Notes under the pieces: generated by a model
Seen by the model: only the letters and a program-made list of their open reading frames with translations
The model's database searches: none
What the model was told of the DNA's origin: nothing
Source of the DNA: Acidovorax sp. NB1
GTDB lineage: Bacteria > Pseudomonadota > Gammaproteobacteria > Burkholderiales > Burkholderiaceae_C
Direction: 5' to 3'
Length of the DNA: 64,000 nt
Assembly: GCF_005405905.1 (NCBI RefSeq)
Contig: NZ_BJHU01000035.1
Coordinates: 248,001 to 312,000 of the forward strand
Shown: positions 56,668-64,000 of the stretch, one piece after another
Numbering within the stretch: position 1 is the first letter of the stretch
Layout: every line of letters starts with the position of its first letter
Translations under genes and position numbers: made by a program

Positions 56668-57462
56668 TCATGGGCTGTTCCGGCGCTGCAGCGAGGGCAG
56701 CGCCATCCACAAGCCATCGAGGTGCCGCACCTGGATGCGGTGGTCAAACACCTCTTCCAGCGCCGCGTGCGTGGCCGGTGCATCACACGCGCCCTGGTGC
56801 AGCACGCGGCCATTCGCCATCACCACCATGTCGTCGGCCTGCAGCGCCAGCGACACCTCGTGCAGCACGCTGACCACCGTGCCCCCCGCATCGACCAGTG
56901 CGCGCATGGTGTGCAGCCAGTCGGTCTGGTGCGGTGGGTCGAGGTTGGCCAGTGGTTCGTCCATCAGCAGCACCTGTGCCTGCACGGCCAGCGCGCGGGC
57001 CAGCAGCACGCGCTGGCGCTCGCCGCCCGACAGTTGCGACAGCGGGCGGTGGCGCCAGTCCCAGGCCTGGGTGGTGCGCAGTGCCTGCTCCACCGCCGCG
57101 TGGTCGGCCGCACCGGGCGGGGCCAGCCAGGCCTGGTGCGGCAGGCGGCCCAGCATGGCCACGTCGTAGCTGGTGAGGTCGTCCGCCGAGCCTTCGTTCT
57201 GGCCCAGCCAGGCGAGCTGGCGGGCGCGTTCGCGCGCCGGGATCTGCGCCAGCGGTCGGCCCTGCAGCAACACCTCGCCCTGTACCGCAGTGCGCGGCAA
57301 CAGCCCCGCCAGCACCTTGAGCAAGGTGGACTTGCCCGCACCGTTGGGGCCGACGATGCTGGTCCAGCGCCCGGCGGGCAGTTGCAGGTTGATGCCCTGC
57401 AAAATCAGACGATTTCCGATGCTTGCGCCTATCTGGTGTGCGTTGATAGCTACTGAATTCAT
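56668..57462 (-). CDS. btuD: Corrinoid/siderophore ABC transporter ATP-binding protein (BtuD/FecE)
   Basis: 264 residues with Walker A GPNGAGKST (about 38), signature LSGGERQR (about 144), Walker B VLLMDEP and the H-loop His in VLHEVS. It powers import through BtuC. The first about 20 residues (MNSVAINAHQIGASIGNRL) are encoded by repeat copy H. The start overlaps the btuC stop by ATGA. Confidence 0.9.
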   Translation of the reverse strand: MNSVAINAHQIGASIGNRLILQGINLQLPAGRWTSIVGPNGAGKSTLLKVLAGLLPRTAVQGEVLLQGRPLAQIPARERARQLAWLGQNEGSADDLTSYDVAMLGRLPHQAWLAPPGAADHAAVEQALRTTQAWDWRHRPLSQLSGGERQRVLLARALAVQAQVLLMDEPLANLDPPHQTDWLHTMRALVDAGGTVVSVLHEVSLALQADDMVVMANGRVLHQGACDAPATHAALEEVFDHRIQVRHLDGLWMALPSLQRRNSP

Positions 57463-57468
57463 AGCACG
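57413..57468. repeat. Dispersed repeat, copy H, forming btuC stop and btuD start
   Basis: On the minus strand: GTGCTATGAATTCAGTAGC, ATCAACGCACACCAG, ATAGGCGCAAGC, continuing to CTGATTTTGC. The btuC TGA and btuD ATG lie within the TGCTATGAATT part. Confidence 0.6.
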
Positions 57469-58478
57469 CCGCCTTGCGCTGTGCGCCGGTGCATGAGCCA
57501 CAGCAGATAGGTTCCGCCCAGCGCCGCCGTGAGCACGCCCACGGGCAGTTCCTGCGGCGCCAGCACCCAGCGCGCCAGGATGTCGGCCGCCATCAGCAGC
57601 ACGGCCCCCATCAGGCTGGAAAGCACGATGTGCCGCTCGTGCGTCACGCGCACGATGGAACGCACCAGGTGCGGCGCGGCCAGCCCCACAAAGGCGATGA
57701 GCCCCGTCTGCGCCACGGCCGTGCCCGTGGCCAGCGCCATGGCGGCCACCAGCCCCACGCGCATGGGCATGAGCGGCAGGCCCAGGCTGGCGGCAGTGGC
57801 CTCGCCCAGCGTGAGGCCGTCGAGCGCACGCGCCAGCATCCAGGCCACCACCGAACACAGCGCCCACACCGCCGCCATCAGCACGCAGGCCGTCCACCCC
57901 ACAAAGGCCGTGCTGCCCAGCGTGAAGGCCTGCATGGCCTGCAGGATGTCGGGCGAGGCCAGTTCCACCAGGTCGCGCACGGCGCCCAGCACCACGCCCA
58001 CAATCACGCCCGCCAGCAGCAGGCGCAGCGTGTGCTGCACTCCGCGCGCCAGAATCAGCGTGAGCACCACCGCCCCCGCCGCGCCCAAAAACGCCATGCC
58101 CGTGATGCCGATGCGCGCCATCCACTGCGCCGCCACTGGCGACACGCCGAACATCGCCATCGCCACGGCCCCGCCCAGCGCGGCGCCCGAGGCGCTGCCC
58201 AGCAGGTACGGGTCGGCCAGCGGGTTGCGGAACAGGCCCTGCGCCACCGCACCCGACATGCCCAGCAGAGCGCCCGCCAGCCACGCGCCCAGCGTGCGCG
58301 GCAGGCGGATGTCCCACACGATCTGCCAGGCCACGGGGTCGCCATGCATGCGCAGCACGCTGTCAAAACCGGTGCTGCCCACGCTGGCGCCACACAGGGC
58401 CAGCAACACGCTGGCGAGCAGCAGCCAGGCGGTGCACCAGGCCGCGCGGCGTCTGGCGGAGCCGGTGGGCAAGTCCAT
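57459..58478 (-). CDS. btuC: Corrinoid ABC transporter permease (FecCD/BtuC family)
   Basis: 339 residues with about ten membrane helices. The family signature LRLPRTLGA-like IRLPRTLGAWLAG (about 70) and GLIAFVGLAAPHLVR (about 255) are clear. GTG 58493 overlaps the btuF stop by GTGA and is an alternative start five codons longer. It forms the channel with BtuD and BtuF. Confidence 0.9.
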   Translation of the reverse strand: MDLPTGSARRRAAWCTAWLLLASVLLALCGASVGSTGFDSVLRMHGDPVAWQIVWDIRLPRTLGAWLAGALLGMSGAVAQGLFRNPLADPYLLGSASGAALGGAVAMAMFGVSPVAAQWMARIGITGMAFLGAAGAVVLTLILARGVQHTLRLLLAGVIVGVVLGAVRDLVELASPDILQAMQAFTLGSTAFVGWTACVLMAAVWALCSVVAWMLARALDGLTLGEATAASLGLPLMPMRVGLVAAMALATGTAVAQTGLIAFVGLAAPHLVRSIVRVTHERHIVLSSLMGAVLLMAADILARWVLAPQELPVGVLTAALGGTYLLWLMHRRTAQGGVL

Positions 58479-58489
58479 GGCAGCGTAGG

Positions 58490-59392
58490 TCACGAGGCTT
58501 TGTCCACCAAGCAGCGCGCCATGATGCGGGCGGCTTCGGCCATGCGCGGGCCGGGGCGCACCACCACGTCGGAATCGCCAGGGCCGAACACACACAGCCG
58601 GTTCTCGCGGATGGCGCGCATGGTGGCCCAGCCGGGGTACGGCACCATGGCCTGCATGCTGCGGTTGCCGATCATGATGATGTCGGGGTTGGCACGCACC
58701 ACAAACTCAGGGTTCAGGCGCGGAAACGGGCCCAGCGATGCGGGCACCACATTGCGCACACCCAGCCGGGTGAGGGATTCGCCGATGAACGACGCTTCGC
58801 CCGCTCCGTACGGCCCCCGGCTCACCTCGAAGTACACACGTGCATTCCGGGCCTTGGGCGGCAGGGACTGCGCGGCCGCCTCCACCCCCGCGTCGATCAC
58901 ACGCCAGAGGCGGTCGGCCCCCTGCGCACGGGGCACGCCCAGCAGGTCGCTCACGGTGCCCAGCACGCGGCGCACGTCGGCATGGGTCTTGGGCTCCAGC
59001 TGCACCACCGTGAGGCCCAGCGCCTCCAGCCGGTCGCTGGCGCGCGAGCTGACAGACATAAGCACCACATCGGGCTTGAGCGCCACGATGGCCTCGATGC
59101 TCGGATCCAGGCCGCCGCCCACCTTGGGCAGTTTGGCGATCACGGCTTCGGGCCAGTTGGAGTAGCGGTCCACCCCCACCAGGCGGTGGCAATGCTCCAG
59201 CTCGCACACGCTTTCGGTCAGCGAGGGCAGCAGGCTCACGATGCGCTGCGGAGGCCGGGGCAGCGAGACCTCGCGGCCCTTGTCGTCCTTGATGTGCACA
59301 GGCTGCGCGCGCGCCAGGCCCGCCATGAGCAGGCCCAGCAGCAACAGGATCGCAATCACCCAGAGGATGCGGCGCACGGGGGTGGGTTTCAT
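58490..59392 (-). CDS. btuF: Periplasmic corrinoid-binding protein BtuF
   Basis: 300 residues: a hydrophobic leader (RRILWVIAILLLLGLLMAGLARAQ, about 5-28) followed by a helical-backbone class III binding fold (PQRIVSLLPSLTESVCELE, VGVDRYSNWP, LKPDVVLMS). It delivers cobalamin or cobinamide to BtuCD. The start ATG shares a base with the cobU stop (TGATG). Corrinoid specificity is inferred from the operon. Confidence 0.88.
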   Translation of the reverse strand: MKPTPVRRILWVIAILLLLGLLMAGLARAQPVHIKDDKGREVSLPRPPQRIVSLLPSLTESVCELEHCHRLVGVDRYSNWPEAVIAKLPKVGGGLDPSIEAIVALKPDVVLMSVSSRASDRLEALGLTVVQLEPKTHADVRRVLGTVSDLLGVPRAQGADRLWRVIDAGVEAAAQSLPPKARNARVYFEVSRGPYGAGEASFIGESLTRLGVRNVVPASLGPFPRLNPEFVVRANPDIIMIGNRSMQAMVPYPGWATMRAIRENRLCVFGPGDSDVVVRPGPRMAEAARIMARCLVDKAS

Positions 59393-59997
59393 CAGCAAGG
59401 TTCTTTCAAAGTGAGGGGCAGCCCGGCGGCCATGAGCGTGACGCGGGGGCAGACCTGCGCCACCTGCTGGTTGAGGATGCCCAGCGCATCCACAAAGGCG
59501 CGCACCTCGCGCCCCATCGGGATGACCCCCAGGCCAATTTCGTTGCCCACCAGAACAACGGGGCCGGGGGATTTCCGAACCGCTACCAAAAACATAGCTG
59601 CTTGCGCTTTCCAGTCGCGCGCAAGGGCCTGTTTTTGCTCAAAATTCATGGCCTCCACACCCAGTGGCATGGTCCATTGGGTGAGCCACAGCGTGAGGCA
59701 GTCCACCACCACCAGGGTCTGCGGCGTACTGAGCTGCGTAAGGGCCCCCGCCACGTCGCGCGGCTCTTCCACCGTCTGCAGACCGGGCACGCGCTCGGCG
59801 CGGTCGCGCTGGTGGCGGGCGATGCGCTCGCGCATTTCGTCGTCCCAGGCCTGGCCGGTGGCGATCAGCACGGCGCGGTGGTCGGCAGACTGCGCCAGCC
59901 AGTCGCGTGCCAGCAGTTCGGCGCGGCGGGATTTGCCGCTCTTCTGGCCGCCCAGGATCAACTCGGTGGTGATGGGCAAAGGCAGGGCGGAAGTCAT
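59392..59997 (-). CDS. cobU: Adenosylcobinamide kinase/guanylyltransferase, with a repeat-encoded insert
   Basis: 201 residues. P-loop GGQKSGKS (about 16), the guanylylation region around RHQRDR (His about 62) and VDCLTLWL (about 98). It phosphorylates and GMP-loads adenosylcobinamide. Residues about 118-143 (EQKQALARDWKAQAAMFLVA) come from dispersed repeat copy G, in frame. The gene overlaps cbiA upstream by ATGA. Confidence 0.92.
   Translation of the reverse strand: MTSALPLPITTELILGGQKSGKSRRAELLARDWLAQSADHRAVLIATGQAWDDEMRERIARHQRDRAERVPGLQTVEEPRDVAGALTQLSTPQTLVVVDCLTLWLTQWTMPLGVEAMNFEQKQALARDWKAQAAMFLVAVRKSPGPVVLVGNEIGLGVIPMGREVRAFVDALGILNQQVAQVCPRVTLMAAGLPLTLKEPC
59568..59650. repeat. Dispersed repeat, copy G, inside cobU
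   Basis: CTACCAAAAACATAGCTGC, TTGCGCTTTCCAGTCGCGCG, AAGGGCCTGTTTTTGCTC. The same block order as intergenic copies, lying in frame within cobU. Confidence 0.65.
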
Positions 59998-61388
59998 GCG
60001 TGGCCCTCGCCGCCCAGCAGGTGCGCCACCGCCTCGGGGCTGGACGGGAACCATGCGTGGAAGTAGCTGGCGTGGATGCTGCCTTGCTGGTACAGCGCTT
60101 CGCCCGCATCGGGCGCCACGGCCTCGTGGGGGCGCGCCGTGCGGGCCACCACGGGGGCGCTGCTGTCGCTGGTCGAATAGTGAAAGGTGTGGCCGCGCAG
60201 CGTGTGCCCTGCCACCGTCAGGTGCTGCGGGCCAAGGGCCGCCAGGCGCTTTTGCATGGTCACGCGGCCGGGCAGCAGGCCCCACAGCGGGACCGCGCTG
60301 CCGTCCGCGAGGGTGATGGATTCAAACAATGCCATCATGCCGCCGCATTCGGCCCACAGCGGCTTGCCCGCCTCCGCATGGGCGCGCAGGCTGGCCTGCA
60401 TGCCGGTGTTGGCCGCGATCTGCGCAGTGTGCAGCTCGGGGTAGCCGCCGGGCAGCCACACGGCATCGCAATCGGGCAATGCGGCATCGTGCAGCGGCGA
60501 GAAGAACACCACGCGCGCGCCCATCTGTTCCAGGCACTGCACGTTGGCGGCATAAATGAAGCAGAACGCCGCATCGCGCCCCACAGCCACCGTGTGGCCT
60601 GCGAGCAGCGCAGGCACTGCAATCTTCGACGCGGGCGCCGGGAAGTCCACGGCCCAGCCCTGCAGTTCTTCCACCGTCATCTGGCCCAGCGGCGTGGCCG
60701 CCAGCGCGTCGGCCGCTGCATCCAGCCGCTGCAGGCTGTCGTCCAGCTCGTGTGCGGCCACGAGGCCCAGGTGGCGCTCGGGCAGCAACGCCGCACCAGC
60801 CTTGGCGGCTGCTGGTGCATTGCCGGGCTGCACCCGCATCAGCGCGCCCATCCAGTCGTCGGCATCGTGCAGGCCGTCCCGCAGCATGTCGGCATGGCGC
60901 GCGCTGCCCACGCGGTTGGCCAACACACCGGCCCAGGGCAGGCCCGGCCGGTAGTGGCGCAGGCCATAGGCCAGCGCGCCAAAGGTGCCCGCCATGGCCG
61001 AGGCATCGACCACCGCCAGCACCGGCACGCCAAAGTGCCGGGCCAGGTCGGCCGCGCTGGGGCTGCCGTCAAACAGGCCCATCACGCCTTCGATGAGGAT
61101 CAGGTCCGACTCCCGCGCAGCATCGTGAAGGCGCTGCGCGCAGTCGGCCTCGCCGTTCATCCACAGGTCGAGCTGGTGCACGGGTGCACCGCTGGCCAGC
61201 TGGTGCCAGTGGGGGTCCAGAAAGTCCGGCCCACACTTGAACACCCGCACGCGCCGCCCCTGGCGTGTGTGCAGACGGGCCAGGGCGGCAGTGACGGTGG
61301 TCTTGCCCTGCCCGGAGGCCGGGGCCGCAATCAGCAGCGCCGGGCAGCGGGCGGAAGCGGTCGTCACCAGGGTCACTGCGGTGCCCAT
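59994..61388 (-). CDS. cobB: Cobyrinate/hydrogenobyrinate a,c-diamide synthase
   Basis: 464 residues, CobB/CbiA family: ATP site APASGQGKTTVT (about 22), metal/Asp region KCGPDFLDP, and a class I amidotransferase domain with Cys in WAECGGMMA (about 345). It amidates the a and c side chains of the corrin ring before or after cobalt insertion. Its presence without ring-synthesis genes is notable. It overlaps btuB by 16 bases. Confidence 0.94.
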   Translation of the reverse strand: MGTAVTLVTTASARCPALLIAAPASGQGKTTVTAALARLHTRQGRRVRVFKCGPDFLDPHWHQLASGAPVHQLDLWMNGEADCAQRLHDAARESDLILIEGVMGLFDGSPSAADLARHFGVPVLAVVDASAMAGTFGALAYGLRHYRPGLPWAGVLANRVGSARHADMLRDGLHDADDWMGALMRVQPGNAPAAAKAGAALLPERHLGLVAAHELDDSLQRLDAAADALAATPLGQMTVEELQGWAVDFPAPASKIAVPALLAGHTVAVGRDAAFCFIYAANVQCLEQMGARVVFFSPLHDAALPDCDAVWLPGGYPELHTAQIAANTGMQASLRAHAEAGKPLWAECGGMMALFESITLADGSAVPLWGLLPGRVTMQKRLAALGPQHLTVAGHTLRGHTFHYSTSDSSAPVVARTARPHEAVAPDAGEALYQQGSIHASYFHAWFPSSPEAVAHLLGGEGHA

Positions 61389-63256
61389 TTGAAGCCGACG
61401 TAGACCGTGCGGCCTGCGGTGGCGTAGGTGCGGGCCAGTTGGTAATCCTTGTCAGCCAGGTTGTCGATGCGTGCGAGCAGCGTGTAGTCGCGCGCAATGC
61501 GGGTGCTGGCGTACAGGTTGACCAGGGTGTAGCCGCCCAGCACGTTGGTGTTGGCCACGGTGTCAAAGCGGCGGCCCGAAGCCTGCACTTCGGCACCCAC
61601 GGTCCAGCCCGCCAGGCGGGTGTCGGCGCCGAAGGTGGCGTGCTGCTTGGCGCGGCGTGCCAGCTGCTTGCCGGTGTCCAGGTCACGCGGGCGTTGCAGG
61701 TCGATGGAACCGTGCAACTGCACGTCGCCCACACGGTGCGAACCGGCGAACGTCACACCCTTGTATTCGGCCCGGGCGGTGTTGGCATAGCAACCAAAGC
61801 TGGAAGCACAGGTGCCCGCGCCACCAAAGGAGATCAGGTTGCTCACCCGGTTGCGAAACAGCGTGGCCGAGAACGTGCTGTTGCCTTGGGCATAGCGCAG
61901 CGCCACTTCGGCATTGCGGCTGCTCTCGGGGCGCAGCGTGGCCACGCCGTACTCGCTGAAGCGGTGGTAGAGCGTGGGCGCCCGGAAGGCCGTGCCCACC
62001 GAGGCCGTAGCGCGCCACTGCGGGGTGATGGCGTAGCCATAGGCCGCGCTGCCGGTGCTCTTGCCGCCAAACTCGCTGTCGGAATCGTGGCGCAGGTTGA
62101 GCTGCACGGTTTGGCCTGCGGCGTTGTAGCCGTAGCCCAAGGCCAGCGCGTCTTGCGAACGCTTGGCGTCAATAGGCTTGTTTTCCAGGCGGTCTTCGCG
62201 GCGCTCCAGGGCAGCGGTGACCAGGTGCGCGCCCTGGCGCCATTCGTTCTGGAAGTAGTAGCCGCGCAGGCGCGTGTCGCTCAGGTAGGGCGAGGGACGG
62301 GTTTCGTATTCATCGCGCGAATCGGTGATGGAAAAGCGCGTCTTGTAGGCGGTGCTCCACTGCGCGTTCCAGTTCAGGCCCAGCGCATGCATGGTGTGCA
62401 GGTTGCGGTCGTCCTTGTCCAGGCCGTTGTCATACCCGGCGTTGGCGTCGTTGACCATCAGCGTGCCCTCCAGCCGGTGCACAGCATCCAGCTGCAGGCC
62501 CACGCGGGCGTGGCCCGACGTGTTGCGGTAGCCGTCGCGGTCAGGGTTCTGGGTGGTGACAGTGCGGGCGTTGAAGCCCTTGCTGTTTTCGCGGGACAGG
62601 CCAAGCGCGTAGTCCAAGGTGCCGCTGGCGCCGCTGATGCCAGCCTCCAGCTTGGAGGTGCCATGGTTGCCCACACCCACGCCCACATAAGGCGCCGTGC
62701 CGTTCTCACCGCGCTTGGTGAAAATCTGCACCACGCCCCCCATGGCGTCCGAGCCATACACGGCGCCCGCCGGGCCACGCAGCACTTCGATGCGGTCGAT
62801 GAGGGAGAGCGGGATGCTCTCCCAGGGCGCGCCGCCCGTGGATTGCGAATCGATGCGCACGCCATCGATGTACACCGCCGTGAAGCGCGACTCTGCGCCA
62901 CGCAGAAACACGCCGGTGGTCGTGCCGGGGCCGCCGTTACGCGAAAACTCCACACCCGGCAGGCGGGCGAGCAGGTCGGCCAGGCCGGTGGCGCCGCTGG
63001 TTTCGATGGTCTCGCGGTCCACGATGGAGACATCGGCAATCAGGTCGGTGAGCGGCTGCGGCGTGCGCGTGGCAGCCACCACGGTTTCGCCGAGCTGGGG
63101 CGCGCGCAGGTTCTGGGCCAGCAACTCGCCTGCGCCGGGCACGGTCTGGGCCAGGGCACTGCAGGCACTGCCAACCGCCAGGGCCACCAGCGCAAGACGT
63201 TGGGCGGGCACGCGCAGCGACGCCACAGGGCGCGCACGAAGGGTACGGATTTTCAT
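61373..63256 (-). CDS. btuB: BtuB-like TonB-dependent corrinoid receptor
   Basis: 627 residues: signal peptide (about 1-36), plug with VVAATRTPQPLTD at the TonB-box side and IEVLRGPAGAVYGSDAMGG (about 150), barrel ending VYVGFKWAPQ. Size and the upstream cobalamin riboswitch identify it as the B12 receptor. It is first gene of the long minus-strand operon. Start ATG 63256 excludes an upstream reading that runs through the riboswitch. No clear ribosome site is visible, compatible with riboswitch-controlled translation. Confidence 0.92.
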   Translation of the reverse strand: MKIRTLRARPVASLRVPAQRLALVALAVGSACSALAQTVPGAGELLAQNLRAPQLGETVVAATRTPQPLTDLIADVSIVDRETIETSGATGLADLLARLPGVEFSRNGGPGTTTGVFLRGAESRFTAVYIDGVRIDSQSTGGAPWESIPLSLIDRIEVLRGPAGAVYGSDAMGGVVQIFTKRGENGTAPYVGVGVGNHGTSKLEAGISGASGTLDYALGLSRENSKGFNARTVTTQNPDRDGYRNTSGHARVGLQLDAVHRLEGTLMVNDANAGYDNGLDKDDRNLHTMHALGLNWNAQWSTAYKTRFSITDSRDEYETRPSPYLSDTRLRGYYFQNEWRQGAHLVTAALERREDRLENKPIDAKRSQDALALGYGYNAAGQTVQLNLRHDSDSEFGGKSTGSAAYGYAITPQWRATASVGTAFRAPTLYHRFSEYGVATLRPESSRNAEVALRYAQGNSTFSATLFRNRVSNLISFGGAGTCASSFGCYANTARAEYKGVTFAGSHRVGDVQLHGSIDLQRPRDLDTGKQLARRAKQHATFGADTRLAGWTVGAEVQASGRRFDTVANTNVLGGYTLVNLYASTRIARDYTLLARIDNLADKDYQLARTYATAGRTVYVGFKWAPQ

Positions 63257-63344
63257 GGGGATCAAGGTCAACAAACAACCCGGGGCCGGCCTCCCGCCAG
63301 CATGTGGGTGATACAGCCGCGCAGCGCTCCAAACGGGCGCACGC

Positions 63345-63556
63345 AGCCACCATGTTGGCCGGTATCCGGGCTGGCGGAGCACCCCCCAATGCCTTCCCAG
63401 ACGCTTGTTCAAGGCGCCCAGTGGCTTATGGATGGAGAGAGAATCAGGTGATTCGTCCGCTGACCGTTGCGGGGGCAGCGCAGGCTGGGCGCGCCATGTG
63501 TGGCGGCACCTCCCTGCTTCCCGTTGAACTGCGGCATGTGAACCACACCGCGAGCA
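63345..63556 (-). promoter_or_regulatory. Cobalamin riboswitch
   Basis: On the minus strand, in order: GGTGTGGTTCACATGCC (from 63553), AACGGGAAGCAGGGAGGTGCC-type block (63525-63505), CCCCCGCAACGG (63475-63464), GCCACTGGG (63425-63417), GGGAAGGC (63398-63391), and the B12 box AGCCCGGATACCGGCC (63372-63357). All match the conserved core in the right order. The remaining about 90 bases to btuB hold the expression platform, with a GGCGGGAGGCCGGCC segment that can pair with itself. Confidence 0.93.
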
Positions 63557-63612
63557 CCAACAGTGGGATTTTACGACCGTTTACAACGCGCAACCCTACA
63601 ATCGCTGGCTGT

Positions 63613-63837
63613 ATGGCAACACCGTCCCCCACCGACCAGATCGCCGACCGCGTTGAACGCCTGCTGCTGCGCCACGCAGAACTGCAGCGCACCAACGCCT
63701 TGCTGGCGGATCAGGTGGCCGCCCTCACCCAGGAGCGGGATTCGCTCAAGTCGCGCCTGAGTGCAGCACGCGCCCGTGTGGATGCCCTGCTCGAACGCCT
63801 TCCCGCCGCCACTCCGCTCACGAAAGAAGCCGAATGA
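63613..63837 (+). CDS. Small coiled-coil protein of the TIGR02449 type
   Basis: 74 residues, mostly a heptad-repeat helix (ERLLLRHAELQRTNALLADQVAALTQERDSLKSRL, about 14-48). The family is found before zapA in betaproteobacteria and probably belongs to cell division; a ZapB-like role is a guess. It overlaps zapA by ATGA. Its promoter lies in the short gap shared with the riboswitch. Confidence 0.78.
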   Translation: MATPSPTDQIADRVERLLLRHAELQRTNALLADQVAALTQERDSLKSRLSAARARVDALLERLPAATPLTKEAE

Positions 63838-64000
63838 AGCAAATCGAGGTGCAGATCCTGCAGCAAAGCTACCTGCTGACCTGCCCCGAGGGCCGAGAAA
63901 GCCGCCTTCTGGATGCTGTGGAGCGTGTGGATACCGCGATGACACGCATCCGCGACGCCGGCAAGGTGCGCGCCCGTGAACGCATCGCCGTGCTGGCAGC
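63834..64000 (+). CDS. zapA: Cell division protein ZapA (3' end beyond window)
   Basis: First 55 residues are visible: MKQIEVQILQQSYLLTCPEGRE then LLDAVERVDTAMTRIRDAGKVRARERIAVLAA. The pattern of ZapA, an FtsZ-ring stabiliser, is clear. In relatives a 6S RNA gene usually follows; it would lie outside this window. Confidence 0.9.
   Translation, partial: MKQIEVQILQQSYLLTCPEGRESRLLDAVERVDTAMTRIRDAGKVRARERIAVLA

Noticed and set aside
63304..63837. Long reading of the small coiled-coil gene from 63304
   Set aside because: It would run antisense through the whole cobalamin riboswitch; the conserved protein begins at 63613.

Overview
The window is about 64 kb of high-GC chromosomal DNA with very dense coding, ATGA/GTGA gene overlaps, long antisense shadow ORFs and a dispersed TAGCTAT...ATAGC intergenic repeat. 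Gene content and protein sequence point to a betaproteobacterium of the family Comamonadaceae, close to Acidovorax. That placement rests on family knowledge; no search was run. I see no rRNA, tRNA, CRISPR array, transposase, integrase or prophage.

Region 1 (1-13 kb): the 3' part of mfd, a CbiM-like membrane protein overlapping an alpha/beta hydrolase, a DUF3149 small protein, serB, a thioredoxin-like protein, an iorA-iorB molybdenum hydroxylase pair with its AraC-type regulator, and a nitrosative-stress module (nsrR diverging from ytfE and a truncated haemoglobin). Region 2 (13-28 kb): housekeeping and signalling genes. These are a DUF2721/Sui1/DUF3820 operon, rhlE, a PAS-GGDEF cyclase, a chemoreceptor diverging from an orphan pstS, a CYTH-CHAD protein, an exonuclease, fadH with a divergent TetR regulator and a three-box operator, an aminotransferase-slyX pair and a GyrI-like protein. 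Region 3 (28-40 kb): transport and catabolism. A Bug-type receptor and an amidase diverge from a LysR regulator, nth follows, then an AbrB-Doc toxin-antitoxin pair. A polyamine-type ABC transporter operon follows, with a GntR regulator and an Asp/Glu racemase-family protein, and then a membrane GGDEF cyclase.

Region 4 (40.6-63.6 kb): a very large cobalamin locus. A cobalamin riboswitch precedes btuB, and 17 minus-strand genes follow with overlaps or short gaps: btuB, cbiA/cobB, cobU, btuF, btuC, btuD, an ExbB-like gene, DUF2149, a CobN-like gene, cobO, a second TonB-dependent receptor, a PepSY protein, cbiB, cobC, a HipA-like kinase, DUF3037 and cobQ. cobT lies just beyond, separated by an oppositely oriented methyltransferase. 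No corrin-ring synthesis genes are present, so the locus looks like corrinoid uptake plus late-stage assembly.

The most interesting element is the translationally coupled trio ExbB-like / DUF2149 / CobN-like. The CobN homologue has a signal peptide, a Pro/Ala-rich linker and a C-terminal membrane anchor. DUF2149 carries an ExbD-like intramembrane aspartate. Together they look like a proton-motive-force-coupled periplasmic tetrapyrrole chelatase or dechelatase. The second unusual point is a HipA-like kinase/DUF3037 pair embedded in the B12 operon. The window ends with a small coiled-coil gene and the start of zapA.
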